DNA of 64,000 bases from Spirochaetota bacterium (GCA_022711355.1 JAKLFE010000013.1:1-64000), one strand, 5' to 3'; positions 25,839 through 35,039 are shown, counted from the first letter of the stretch. Numbers and translations: made by a program. Notes: generated by a model not told the origin, from the letters alone.

Positions 25839-27263
25839 TTACTTCTTGTTGATCGCCGCGAGCATGGTCTCGACGTACTTCGCGGAATCCTTCTTGTACG
25901 CGGCGAGGCCTTCCTCGATCGTCATCTGCCCGAAGACGATCTTGGTGACGTACTGGGTCTTGATGTTGTTGAGCTCGGGCAGGAGCTCCAGGTACTTCTC
26001 GTTGGCCGGCGGGAGGCCGTAGGCGACGGAGTTGGCCTGGAACATCTTGAGGGACTCGGAGATCATGGGATCCGGCTTCCAGTTGGGCTGCCAGTTGGTG
26101 ACCGGGAGCTCGGGGCTGATGACCGCCTTCAGGAAGAGCTTCTTGGGGTCCTGGAGGGAGGGGAGCCACTTGATCTGGCCGTCCTCGATCTTGTGGAAGA
26201 CGCCCTCGGTGCCGAAGGTGGCCCAGGTCTGGCCCTTGCCGCCGTCGAGGACGAACTCGTGGAAGTACTTGAACAGGCCCTCGGGGTTCTTGGCGTTGGC
26301 CGTGATGGCGTAGGTCGTCGCGGGCCGCTCGACGTACTTGGTCTCCTTGATCGGCGGGATGGGCCTGGTGATCGCGTTCGGCACGTTCTTCGTGATGAGG
26401 TTGTGGAGGTTGAGGTTCCAGGTGCCGGCCCAGTAGTTGAAGCAGCCGACCGTGCCCGAGGCCCACTTGTCGCGGGCGTTCGAGGTCTTGTTGGTGATGA
26501 TCTCCTTGTCGATGAGGCCCTCGGCGTAGGCGTCGCGCATGCGCTTGAGCGCCTTGGCCATGTTGGGCTCGGTCATGCCGTCGACCCACTTGGAGCCCTT
26601 CTTCACGAAGTCGGGGGTCGCGTCCTGGTAGAACTCGCGGAGGTAGATGTCCAGGGGGTACTCGGAGTTCACGAGGCCGGCCGAGGTGATCGGGATGACC
26701 TTCTCGGGCGGGAGGCCGTCGGGGTTCTTGTTCTTGAACAGGCGGAGCATGTTGATGAACTCGTCGTAGTTCTTCGGGGGCTTCAGGCCGAGCTTGTCCA
26801 GCCAGTCGCCGCGGACGTAGGTGATGGTCCCGTTGCCGCGCTCGAAGGGGATGCCGTAGAGCTTGCCGTCGATCTTGAGGGCCTCGACCACGGCGGGATC
26901 GGCGAGGCGCTTCTTGAAGTCGGACTTGTTGTAGAGCTTGGTCAGGTCGTAGAGGGCCCCGGCGTCGGCGTACTTGGTGTACCAGTTGCCGCTCATGATG
27001 AGGATGTCGGGGATGTCGCCGGTGGAGAAGGCGAGGTTGACCTTGTTGTAGTACTCGTTGTGGACGGGGTGGTTGAGGACGAGGTCGATCCCCGTGAGGT
27101 CCTTGAAACCGTCGACGAGCTGCTGCTCGCCGTTCTCCTTGACCTGGAAGGTGCCGTCGACCATCAGCTTGATGGACGCGGGCTTGGCCTGGGCGAGGAG
27201 CGGCAGGGCCGCGACCGCCGCGACGAGGGCGATGGCGAGCGCCGCTTTGGCGAATCTGCTCAT
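25839..27263 (-). CDS. ABC transporter substrate-binding protein (LplA type)
   Basis: 474 residues with a Sec signal peptide (about 26 residues, ending PLLAQA) and no lipobox. The LplA-like body contains HPVHNEYYNKVNLAFSTGD, DILIMSGNWYTKYADAGALYDL and GIPFERGNGTITYVR. The long length and aromatic content fit oligosaccharide binding. It is the first transporter gene in the minus-strand order (binding protein, LplB, LplC, GH43). AGGAGGT lies 6 nt upstream of the ATG. The ligand is probably xylo- or arabino-oligosaccharide, inferred from the flanking GH43 genes. Confidence 0.9.
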   Translation of the reverse strand: MSRFAKAALAIALVAAVAALPLLAQAKPASIKLMVDGTFQVKENGEQQLVDGFKDLTGIDLVLNHPVHNEYYNKVNLAFSTGDIPDILIMSGNWYTKYADAGALYDLTKLYNKSDFKKRLADPAVVEALKIDGKLYGIPFERGNGTITYVRGDWLDKLGLKPPKNYDEFINMLRLFKNKNPDGLPPEKVIPITSAGLVNSEYPLDIYLREFYQDATPDFVKKGSKWVDGMTEPNMAKALKRMRDAYAEGLIDKEIITNKTSNARDKWASGTVGCFNYWAGTWNLNLHNLITKNVPNAITRPIPPIKETKYVERPATTYAITANAKNPEGLFKYFHEFVLDGGKGQTWATFGTEGVFHKIEDGQIKWLPSLQDPKKLFLKAVISPELPVTNWQPNWKPDPMISESLKMFQANSVAYGLPPANEKYLELLPELNNIKTQYVTKIVFGQMTIEEGLAAYKKDSAKYVETMLAAINKK

Positions 27264-27339
27264 GGATACCTCCTGTAGGGAATCGGGCTATCGTTGGATC
27301 GCGGCGGGGCCTCGGGCCCGGCCGCCGTGCATCCTCCCT

Positions 27340-27388
27340 ATTCTACCCGGAATTGTAGAATTATCCCGACGCCTGCTTGGACAATTCC
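27340..27388 (-). promoter_or_regulatory. Putative promoter and operator of the LplA operon
   Basis: On the minus strand TAGAAT (27340-27345) is a good -10 box about 75 nt upstream of the binding-protein ATG; no strong -35 is visible. An inverted repeat with 8-bp arms GGAATTGT (27349-27356) and ACAATTCC (27381-27388) lies just upstream, with its right arm inside the 3' end of the preceding hydrolase gene. The AT-rich arms in a GC-rich setting suggest a regulator site. No regulator gene is adjacent. Confidence 0.45.
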
Positions 27389-28533
27389 GACATCCTCGGC
27401 CGCCCCGAGCCCGCCTGGCGGCCTCCCGCGGCCTCTTCCCAGGTCTCCCGGAGCCAGGCGAAGGCCCCTTCCTGGTCCTCGACCGAAAAGACATGGCCTC
27501 CCGGGCGGAGCTCGGCCCGGAAGCGCCCATTGGCGCCGAAGGCCCGGTAGATGGCCGAGGTTCGCGCGTAGGCCTCGCGCAGGGAGGCCAGGGGGAAGAG
27601 GCGGTCGTCCAGGCCGTGGAGCATGTACAGGGGCTTGGGGGCCGCCAGCCCGGCCAGGTCGGGAAAGTCCATGAGGCGGGAGAGGCCCGGATGGGTCATG
27701 GCGAAGGCGGATTGGCCGCGGAGGCGGTTCCCGCCCGGGGCCATGAGGCCGGACAGGGTCCCGAAGCTGCAGATCGCCACCGCGGCGCGGACCTCGTCGG
27801 AGAGGGCGGCCAGCTGCCAGGAGCGGAAGGCCCCCATCGAGAAGCCGACCGCGGCCAGGCGGGCGGGATCGGCCTCGGGCAGCGATGCCAGGAAGGCCGC
27901 GGCCGCCTCGTCCTCGGCGGCGATGAGGCCGGCCCAGGAGGAGCCGAGGCCGAGGAGGTTGCTCGCGACGGCCTGCTGGCTCTCGTAGCCGCCGCAGGCC
28001 CGGTCGCCCCAGCCCAGGGCGTCGACGCAGAGGGCTATGCAGCCGCGCCTGGCCAGCTCGTCCCCGACGAAGCGGCCCCCGTAGTTGGCCGCCGCCCACT
28101 CGGCCGCGGCCGCGGCGCGGGGATGGCCCGCCGGCGGGGAGATCATCTTCTCCTTGCCTATGTCGAAGCGGGCCCCGTGGTCGTGGAGGAGGAGGGCGGC
28201 GGGGAAGGGGCCTCGGCCCTCGGGAACGGCGAGGTAGGCCCTGCTCCGTCGATGCCTCCCGATGCGGAGGCTGAGGACGCGGAGCTCGTAGCCCTCCCGG
28301 GCTTCCGCCGCCTCGAGCCGCGGCTCGGGATCGAGGCCGCGGCAGTCCTCGAGGAGGAGGGCGCGGAAGGCCTCCCTGCCGCGCCGCTTCCAGGCTTCGG
28401 GATCGGGTTCCCCGCCCCGGGGCCCCGCTTCGCCTCCCTTCCAGCCGAAGGGGAAGTCCAGGGCCGCCAGGGCCGCCTCGTGCCAGGCGGGCAGGCCCTC
28501 GGAGCTCAGGCCGTCGTTCAGTTCCAGGTCCAT
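27361..28533 (-). CDS. Alpha/beta hydrolase, possible carbohydrate esterase
   Basis: 390 residues from ATG 28533 (a TTG 36 nt upstream is possible but less likely). The alpha/beta-hydrolase triad is visible: nucleophile elbow GFSMGAF, acid in HGLDDRLFP, and histidine in GGHVFSVEDQ. YLAVPEGRGPFPAALLLHDHGARF marks the first strands and oxyanion region. The arrangement resembles dienelactone-hydrolase and acetyl-xylan-esterase-like proteins of polysaccharide loci. No signal peptide, so an intracellular deacetylase or esterase acting on imported oligosaccharides is likely. It lies upstream of the LplA gene on the same strand. Confidence 0.82.
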   Translation of the reverse strand: MDLELNDGLSSEGLPAWHEAALAALDFPFGWKGGEAGPRGGEPDPEAWKRRGREAFRALLLEDCRGLDPEPRLEAAEAREGYELRVLSLRIGRHRRSRAYLAVPEGRGPFPAALLLHDHGARFDIGKEKMISPPAGHPRAAAAAEWAAANYGGRFVGDELARRGCIALCVDALGWGDRACGGYESQQAVASNLLGLGSSWAGLIAAEDEAAAAFLASLPEADPARLAAVGFSMGAFRSWQLAALSDEVRAAVAICSFGTLSGLMAPGGNRLRGQSAFAMTHPGLSRLMDFPDLAGLAAPKPLYMLHGLDDRLFPLASLREAYARTSAIYRAFGANGRFRAELRPGGHVFSVEDQEGAFAWLRETWEEAAGGRQAGSGRPRMSELSKQASG

Positions 28534-28652
28534 GGCTTCGATATGGGGGCCGGTCCCCGGCCTTGTCAAGGCTCGGGAGCCCCGAGGCGGCTCGCGTCCG
28601 GGCTTCCCGCGGGCGGCGCGGCGGTGCTAGCATCCGGCGGCAGGAGGCGGAG

Positions 28653-30251
28653 ATGGAGCAGCGGGACGCAGGGCCCTGGCGGGCCGACCTGGGCGACGGA
28701 AGCTACCGCAATCCGGTGCTCCACGCCGACTATTCGGATCCCGACGCCATCCGCGTCGGCGAGGACTTCTTCCTCGTCTCCTCGAGCTTCTCCCACTTCC
28801 CCGGCCTCCCCCTCCTCCACTCGAGGGACCTGGTCAACTGGAGGATCGCCAACCACGTCCTCCCCCGCTTCGAGGAGCCGGGCTACGACCGGCCCCGCCA
28901 CGGCTGCGGGGCCTGGGCGCCGAGCCTCCGCTACCACGGGGGCTTCTTCTGGCTCTTCTTCGGCGCCCCCGACGAGGGCATCTTCATGTGCAAGGCCGCC
29001 GATCCCTTCGGGGCCTGGGACCCGCCCCGACTCGTCCACCGGGCCTCGGGCTGGATCGATCCCTGCCCCTTCTGGGACGAGGACGGCCGGGCCTGGCTCG
29101 TCCACGCCTTCGCGCGGAGCCGCTGCGGCATCAAGCACCGGCTCGAGCTCTGCCCCATGGCCCCCGACGCATCCGCCCTCCTCGGCGAGGGGCGGACCGT
29201 CTTCGAGGACGCCGAGCGGCACCCGACCATGGAGGGCCCGAAGCTGTACAAGCGCGGGCCCTGGTACTACATCTTCGCCCCCGCGGGCGGGGTCAAGCCG
29301 GGCTGGCAGGTCGTCCTCCGCTCGCGGGACCTGTACGGCCCCTACGAGGACCGGACCGTCCTCCACCAGGGCGCCACCGCGGTGAACGGGCCCCACCAGG
29401 GAGCCTGGGTCGAGCTGGCCTCGGGCGAGTCCTGGTTCCTCCATTTCCAGGACAAGGAGGCCTACGGCCGGGTCGTCCACCTCCAGCCCATGGCCTGGGA
29501 GGAGGGCTGGCCCCGCATCGGCGTGGACCTGGACGGGGACGGGATCGGCGAGCCGGTGGCCCAGTTCCGAAAGCCCGTCGCGGGCGCGGCGCCCCTCGCC
29601 CCCGCGAGCTCGGACGGCTTCGACGGGGGGCGGCTCGGCCTCCAGTGGCAGTGGCAGGCCAACCCGCGGGAGGAGTGGCTTTCCCTCGCCGAGCGTCCCG
29701 GCCGCTGCCGGCTCCGCGCGATCGCCCTGCCGCCCCCCGCCGCCGAGGCGGCGGAAGGCCCCGCGCCGGTCCCGGCCGGCCCGCCGACCCTCTACGAGGC
29801 GCCCAATCTCCTTTTGCAGAAGTTCCCCGCGCCCGAGTTCCGGGCGACCGTCCGCGTCGAGCTCTCGCCCGACGCCGAGGGCGACCGGGCCGGCCTCGCG
29901 GTCTTCGGCCAGCGCTACCGCTACCTGGCCCTGGGACGGGACGGCTCCGGGGCGGCGCGCCTGTCCCTCGTGGAAGGGGAGGCCGAAGCGCTCCCCGCGC
30001 GGGAGCGGGAGCTCGCCGCCGTCCCCCTGGGCTCGCTCGGAGCGAGCCTGCGCGTGTCGGTCTCCGAGGGCGCGGTATGCGAGTTCAGCTACAGCGCGGA
30101 GGGCGGCCGCTTCGCGCCGATCGGCGGCCCCTTCGCCGCCGCGCCGGGGATCTGGGTGGGCGCCAAGGTCGGCGTCTTCGCGGTCAACGCCGAGGGCAGC
30201 GCCTCGGCGGGCTTCGCCGACTTCGACGACTTCCTCGTCGAGGGGCCCTGA
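28653..30251 (+). CDS. Glycoside hydrolase family 43, XynB-type
   Basis: 532 residues from ATG 28653, preceded by AGGAGG. Propeller domain (about 18-320) with Asp29 in YSDPD, Asp in WIDPCPFWDEDG and Glu in TMEGPKLYKRGPWYY as the expected catalytic set. A C-terminal concanavalin-like beta-sandwich spans about 325-530. It is paralogous to the GH43 at 22194-23795 but clearly diverged (for example LVSSSFSHFPGLPLLHSRDLVNW against ANSSFQYFPAVPISRSRDLVHW). No signal peptide. It is divergent from the hydrolase gene and is followed 3 nt later by an unidentified gene, so the pair forms a small plus-strand operon. Confidence 0.9.
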   Translation: MEQRDAGPWRADLGDGSYRNPVLHADYSDPDAIRVGEDFFLVSSSFSHFPGLPLLHSRDLVNWRIANHVLPRFEEPGYDRPRHGCGAWAPSLRYHGGFFWLFFGAPDEGIFMCKAADPFGAWDPPRLVHRASGWIDPCPFWDEDGRAWLVHAFARSRCGIKHRLELCPMAPDASALLGEGRTVFEDAERHPTMEGPKLYKRGPWYYIFAPAGGVKPGWQVVLRSRDLYGPYEDRTVLHQGATAVNGPHQGAWVELASGESWFLHFQDKEAYGRVVHLQPMAWEEGWPRIGVDLDGDGIGEPVAQFRKPVAGAAPLAPASSDGFDGGRLGLQWQWQANPREEWLSLAERPGRCRLRAIALPPPAAEAAEGPAPVPAGPPTLYEAPNLLLQKFPAPEFRATVRVELSPDAEGDRAGLAVFGQRYRYLALGRDGSGAARLSLVEGEAEALPARERELAAVPLGSLGASLRVSVSEGAVCEFSYSAEGGRFAPIGGPFAAAPGIWVGAKVGVFAVNAEGSASAGFADFDDFLVEGP

Positions 30252-30254
30252 GCC

Positions 30255-31385
30255 GTGGCCGGGGCCGAGGAGGCAGGGATCGGGGCCGCCCTCGCGGGGA
30301 TGGAGGCCCTTTTCGGCGGCTTCTACGAGTGGCTCGCCGGGCAGTACGACGAGGCCTCCGGGGGCTTCTTCTACGCGCGGAGCTCCCGGCTCCTGCCCGG
30401 CTTCGAGCCCGACATCGAGTCGAGCGCCCAGGCCCTGAGCGTCCTCGAGCGCTCCGGCCTCCTGCCCCTCCTCGACCCGGGCCGCCGCGCGGCCATGGCG
30501 GCCTTCTTCCGAGCTAGGCAGGATCCCGTGAGCGGCCTCTTCCTCGACCGGGACCCGGCCATGCGCGAGGACCAGGTCATGGTCGCGCGGGCGATGCAGT
30601 ACTCCCTCCGCTCCCTCGCCCTCCTCGGCTCGGGCCCGGCCCACCCCCTCCCGCCGCCGGAGGCCGCCCCTTCCTTCATGGCCAGCCCCGGCTCCTACGT
30701 CGCGTGGCTCCGCGGGGTCGACCTGCGGAACGCCTGGCGGGGCTGCGACCTCATGATGTCGGCCAACCACTACCTCGAGCGCCTCGGCCCGGCGGAGCGC
30801 GAGCGCTTCGTCGGCGCGGCCCGAGCCTGCTTCGAGGAGATGCAGGAGCCCGCCAGCGGGCTCTGGGGCGGGGGCCCGCCCTACGTCCGGCTCTCCGGCG
30901 CCTTCAAGATGGGCATGTTCTACTCCCGCTTCGAGCTCCCCCTGCCGAGGCCCGGAGCCCTCTATCGGAGCCTCCTGGGCTGCCTGCGGAGCGAGGAGGC
31001 CCAGGACCTCTGCTGGGTCCGCAATCCCGTCGACCTCCTCGCCTCCCTCCGCGGCCTGGTCGCGGCGCCCCGCGGGGAGCTGGCCGAGGCCCTCGGGATC
31101 ACGGCCCGGAACCTCGCCCGCTTCCTGCGGCCGGACGGCGGATTCTCGCGCGAGCTCCGCGGCTCTCCTCCGGCGCCTAACGTGGCCCAGGTCAAGGAGG
31201 GCGAGGAGTACCCCGCCATGCCCGCCCCCGTCAGGCTCGGGGCCGGGCTCGCCGAGGGCGACATGAACGCGGGCACCCAGGCCCTCCTGATCTTCAGGCT
31301 CGCCGGTGTCCTCGCCGGGACGGGCCCGGCCGTCCCCGGCGGGAGCGGGGCCTTCCTGGCCCGCCTCGGCCGCCGGGGCCCCTGA
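30255..31385 (+). CDS. Unidentified protein, possible (alpha/alpha) toroid
   Basis: 376 residues from GTG 30255, 3 nt after the GH43 stop; GAGGGG lies about 10 nt upstream. I do not recognise the family. The sequence is helical with repeated glycine/aromatic turns (DEASGGFFYARSS, QDPVSGLFLDRDP, EPASGLWGGGPPYVRLSG, RPDGGFSREL), a pattern seen in (alpha/alpha)6 or terpenoid-cyclase-like toroids, including polysaccharide lyases and unsaturated glucuronyl hydrolases. There is no signal peptide. The link to GH43 suggests sugar processing; the function is otherwise unknown. Confidence 0.7.
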   Translation: MAGAEEAGIGAALAGMEALFGGFYEWLAGQYDEASGGFFYARSSRLLPGFEPDIESSAQALSVLERSGLLPLLDPGRRAAMAAFFRARQDPVSGLFLDRDPAMREDQVMVARAMQYSLRSLALLGSGPAHPLPPPEAAPSFMASPGSYVAWLRGVDLRNAWRGCDLMMSANHYLERLGPAERERFVGAARACFEEMQEPASGLWGGGPPYVRLSGAFKMGMFYSRFELPLPRPGALYRSLLGCLRSEEAQDLCWVRNPVDLLASLRGLVAAPRGELAEALGITARNLARFLRPDGGFSRELRGSPPAPNVAQVKEGEEYPAMPAPVRLGAGLAEGDMNAGTQALLIFRLAGVLAGTGPAVPGGSGAFLARLGRRGP

Positions 31386-31397
31386 TCCCCGGCGATA

Positions 31398-31426
31398 TTG
31401 CCCCGCGGCCTCCCCGTCGCTATCCT
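31398..31426 (+). promoter_or_regulatory. Putative promoter of the patatin gene, close to its start codon
   Basis: TTGCCC (31398-31403), a 17-nt spacer and TATCCT (31421-31426) resemble a sigma70 promoter. The ATG at 31433 lies 6 nt after the -10, with no ribosome-binding site, so the mRNA would be leaderless. Confidence 0.4.
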
Positions 31427-31432
31427 TGCCCC

Positions 31433-33739
31433 ATGAAGCACGGAGCCCAGCGCGCCTCGGCCGGCCGAGCCCGGGGAAGCCACCTCCTCCTCGCCCTCCT
31501 CCTCTCGCTCCCGCCCCTCCCGCTCCGGGCCGCGCCCGCGGGGGAGGCCCCGGCCGCCCCCGCGGGCGACCCGGCCTCGCGCCCCCGCGTCGCCCTCGTC
31601 CTCCAGGGGGGCGGGGCCATGGGGCTCGCCCACGTCGGGGTCCTGAAGCTGATCGACCAGCTGGGAATCCCCGTCGACATCGTGGTCGGCACCAGCATGG
31701 GCTCCATCGTCGGCGGCCTCTACTCGATCGGCTACGGCGCCGAGGAGCTCGAGCGGCTCACCCTCGGGGCCGACTGGCTCGAGCTCTTCTTCGCGAAGAG
31801 CCTGCCCGCCGACGAGAAGTACTGGGACCGGGTCGACCGCTCCCGCTACGCCATATCCCTGGACTTCGACCGCTCCGGCACGAAGCTCTCCGCGGGCCTC
31901 CTCTCCGATCGGAGGATCCTCGCCTACCTCGATCGCCTAACGCTCTCCGTTCCGGCCGAGGCCGACTTCGATTCCCTGCCCCGCCGCTTCAGGGCCGTGG
32001 CCACCGACATCGCCACGGGGGAGCGCGTGGTCCTGGGCCGCGGCTCGCTCGCCGACGCGATGCGCGCGAGCATGGGCATACCGGGGGTCTTCGCCCCGTA
32101 CCGCCTGGGCGGGCGCTACCTCGTGGACGGGGGGCTCGTCGACAACCTCCCGATCGACCTGGCGCGCGAGCTCGGGGCCGAAATCGTGATCGCGGTCCAG
32201 CTCTCGGGCGGCGAGCGCTTCTCCGAGGAGGAGCTGGGCCGCTCGCCGCTGGCCTCGCTGACCCGGAGCATCGACATCATGACGGACATGAACGTCCTGC
32301 CCCAGCTCCCCAGGGCGAGCTACGTGCTGAACGTCGACTTGACGGGCTACACGACGGCGGACTTCCTCCGGGGGGCGGAGATCCTGGCCGTCGGCGAGCG
32401 AGCCGCCCTCGAGCGCCGGGGCGACTTCGAGGAGCTCCGGTCGCGGATCCTCGGTCCCGGGGGCGCCGCGGCCGAGGCTCCCCCGAGGCCGGCGCCTCCT
32501 CGCGTCGACCGGGTCCTCGTCGTGGGCGCCGAAGGCAAGGAGGAGGCCAAGACCCTGTCGCTGCTCCTTCCCCTCGAAGGCGGCCTCGCGGACGAGGCGG
32601 TCCTCGAGGAGGCCGTCGGCTACCTCGAGCGGCGAGGCGCCTACAGCTCGATCCGCCTCCAGAGCGAGGAGCGCGGCCGGCAGTCCCTCCTCGTCCTCAG
32701 GCTCCAGAAAAGCCCTCCCGAGAGGAACGCCGTCCGCCTGGGCTTCGCCTCCGAGGCGAGCTACACGACCTCGATCGGCAGCCGGGACATCATCGCCCCC
32801 GGCCTCGTCTTCCGCGGCCTGACGAGCCCGGGCTCGAAGCTCACGATCGACTTCTCGCTCAACGACCAGCCCGGCCTCGGAGCGGCCTTCCTCCAGCCCC
32901 TCGGCGAGCGCCTCTTCGCCGAGCTCTCCTTCCTGGCCTCGTCGAGCGTCGACACCTACGTCACCGACGACCTGGAGGGGCGCTCCTTCCAGATCAACCG
33001 GCAGAGCGTCGCGTGGAGGCTCGGCTTCACCCCTTTCAACTGGGCCGAGATCGCGGCGAGCCTCCGCTACGACGAGATACCCCATACCGGCTCCTATCCC
33101 GACCTGCCCGCGGGCCCCGACGTCGAGGCGGCGCCGATCGCCTCCCTGAGCTTCGAGCTGTCCCTCCTGGACTCCCCCATCTTCCCGCAGAAGGGGGTCC
33201 ACGCGGCGGCCGGATACCAGCAGGGGATCCCGGGCATCGGCGGCTCGCGGGCCTTCAGGACCTTCGAGACCTCGGGCTGCCTCGTCTCCTCGATCGACGT
33301 CCCCCTCTCGCTCGAGCTCGAGTGGGAGTACGGGACGGACTTCAGCGAGCGGGGGGACGATGACGACGCGGCCCCCGCCTACTACAAGCCCGACCTCGCC
33401 AATCGCCGCATGTTCCCGGGCCTCATGGACGCCGGCGAGCGGATGGGAGGCCACGTCCTGGGCCTGAGCCTCCTCGGGAAGTACCAGCTCAACTGGTCGA
33501 CCCGGGCCCTGGGCCTGCCGGCCTTCGCCCTCCTCCACGGCTCGGCGGGCACCGCGCTCCAGGACCTCGCCCAGGCGGGGTCCTTCAAGGACTACAGCCA
33601 CGCCACCGCCGATATCGGGCTCGGCCTGCGCGTCAACGACGCCTTCGGCCTCATGATGCGGGTGGGCATGGCCCGAGGCCTCGACGAGGTCCCCAAGGGC
33701 TTCGTCGCCATCGACCTAGGAGCCTTCGGGATGAGGTGA
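31433..33739 (+). CDS. Patatin-like phospholipase fused to surface-antigen beta-barrel (PlpD-type autotransporter)
   Basis: 768 residues. After a signal peptide (about 1-33) a patatin domain (about 52-330) has oxyanion loop GGGAMG, nucleophile Ser88 in GTSMG, and catalytic Asp232 in DGGLVDN. A POTRA-like segment (about 355-425; RVDRVLVVGAEGKEEAKTLS) leads into a 16-stranded-type Omp85/surface-antigen barrel (about 435-768) ending in the aromatic-rich AIDLGAFGMR. This is the type Vd secretion layout in which the lipase is exposed or released through its own barrel. It proves an outer membrane. It stands alone, with a promoter-like box at its start. Confidence 0.9.
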   Translation: MKHGAQRASAGRARGSHLLLALLLSLPPLPLRAAPAGEAPAAPAGDPASRPRVALVLQGGGAMGLAHVGVLKLIDQLGIPVDIVVGTSMGSIVGGLYSIGYGAEELERLTLGADWLELFFAKSLPADEKYWDRVDRSRYAISLDFDRSGTKLSAGLLSDRRILAYLDRLTLSVPAEADFDSLPRRFRAVATDIATGERVVLGRGSLADAMRASMGIPGVFAPYRLGGRYLVDGGLVDNLPIDLARELGAEIVIAVQLSGGERFSEEELGRSPLASLTRSIDIMTDMNVLPQLPRASYVLNVDLTGYTTADFLRGAEILAVGERAALERRGDFEELRSRILGPGGAAAEAPPRPAPPRVDRVLVVGAEGKEEAKTLSLLLPLEGGLADEAVLEEAVGYLERRGAYSSIRLQSEERGRQSLLVLRLQKSPPERNAVRLGFASEASYTTSIGSRDIIAPGLVFRGLTSPGSKLTIDFSLNDQPGLGAAFLQPLGERLFAELSFLASSSVDTYVTDDLEGRSFQINRQSVAWRLGFTPFNWAEIAASLRYDEIPHTGSYPDLPAGPDVEAAPIASLSFELSLLDSPIFPQKGVHAAAGYQQGIPGIGGSRAFRTFETSGCLVSSIDVPLSLELEWEYGTDFSERGDDDDAAPAYYKPDLANRRMFPGLMDAGERMGGHVLGLSLLGKYQLNWSTRALGLPAFALLHGSAGTALQDLAQAGSFKDYSHATADIGLGLRVNDAFGLMMRVGMARGLDEVPKGFVAIDLGAFGMR

Positions 33740-33782
33740 GATAAGGTCGCCTAACGCGAAGCCACCCTCGCGGCGGCCGCCC

Positions 33783-35039
33783 TCAGTCCTTCCTCTGCAC
33801 CACCTTGGTCTCCGGGCTGTATCCCAGGTCCCTCGCCAGGGCCGCGCTGGCCTTGAGCAGGCTCTCGGCCGCCTGGACGCTCGGGGCCTTCAGCCTGAGG
33901 GCCTTGGCCTGGGCAGGGCCGTAGGCGAGGGCGTAGGCCTGCTCGACGAGCTTCTCGAGCGCGATGGGCGATCCCGCCGGGACGGCGAGCAGGGCGTAGG
34001 CGAGGAGGACCTCGTCCCTGGCCGGGAAGCCGTACTTCGCCCGGCAGAGCTCCAGCTTGGCCACGAGGGCCCGGTGCTCCTCGTAGCCCTTCATGGACTC
34101 GAGGCCGTAGAACTGGGCGACCCGGTAGGCCTCGCCGTCGCCGAAGCCCTTCTCCGCGGCCTTCCGGAGCTCGGCCACGCTCTTCATGTTCCGCTTCTTG
34201 AGCAGCTCCCCGGTGCCCAGGACGAGGCCCTGCTCCTCCTGCAGGCGCTTGGCGTACTGGGCGTAGGAGCCGTAGTTGGCGATCCGGGTCAGGTAGAAGA
34301 GGACGGCGTCGGACTCGGCGAGATCCTTCTTGCGGCGAGCGTCCTTCTTGTCCAGGCGGAGCCGCGGGGCCGAGCCAACCTTGAGCTCGACGTAGTACAG
34401 GTCGTCGATCAGCGGCGCGATCGCCCCCCCGGACCACTCGGCGACCTTGGCCAGCTCCGCGCCCGGCCGGTACTCGGGCTTCTTGGAGCTGCGGTCGAGG
34501 AGGTAGCAGAGCCAGCCGCAGCTCTCGAGGTTCCTCTCGAGGTCCTTCCGCGACAGGAGGCCGGAGAAGGACTTGTCCTTCTCGACCGCCCCCTTGTCGA
34601 GGTAGCCGAGCTCGGCCGCGAGGCGGTAGTCGGCGCCGTCGCGGAAGTGCTCGCGGTCGAAGTAGCGGGCCTCGTCCACGCCCTTGAGCCCGTTGTCCCG
34701 CGCGAGGTAGTACAGCTCCCCGGAGGGATACGCGAGCTTGTCGCCGGCGCGGTAGTCCTCGATCGTCCGGTAGCCCCCGCTCTTGAAGGCGTAGAGGTAG
34801 GAGCCCGAGGGGAAGTAGAAGTACTCCCCGTTGACGAAGATGTCCCGCGCCTTGCCCTCCTTGGCGAGGCGTACGAAGTCCTCGAGGCTCGCGAGCTCGA
34901 TGCGGTTCTGGCCGCTGACCTCGCTCACCTTCGAGTACTGGAACTGCTGCCCGGCGAGCGCGCCGCCCGCGGCGAGGCACAAGGCCGCCGCCGCGGCCAG
35001 CCTCGCGAGCCTCCCGCCCCTGTCCTGCTGCCTTGTCAT
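33783..35039 (-). CDS. Exported protein of unknown function
   Basis: 418 residues with a signal peptide (about 12-30, ending GGALAG). I do not recognise the family. The mature protein is rich in Tyr, Lys and Glu, with several YxxG/DxxY segments (FVNGEYFYFPSGSYLYAF, GELYYLARDNG) and a helical C-terminal half. A TATACA box (35048-35053, minus strand) lies 8 nt upstream of the ATG, with TTGACG 15 nt further up. It is convergent with the patatin gene, 43 nt apart. Periplasmic location is likely. Confidence 0.75.
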   Translation of the reverse strand: MTRQQDRGGRLARLAAAAALCLAAGGALAGQQFQYSKVSEVSGQNRIELASLEDFVRLAKEGKARDIFVNGEYFYFPSGSYLYAFKSGGYRTIEDYRAGDKLAYPSGELYYLARDNGLKGVDEARYFDREHFRDGADYRLAAELGYLDKGAVEKDKSFSGLLSRKDLERNLESCGWLCYLLDRSSKKPEYRPGAELAKVAEWSGGAIAPLIDDLYYVELKVGSAPRLRLDKKDARRKKDLAESDAVLFYLTRIANYGSYAQYAKRLQEEQGLVLGTGELLKKRNMKSVAELRKAAEKGFGDGEAYRVAQFYGLESMKGYEEHRALVAKLELCRAKYGFPARDEVLLAYALLAVPAGSPIALEKLVEQAYALAYGPAQAKALRLKAPSVQAAESLLKASAALARDLGYSPETKVVQRKD

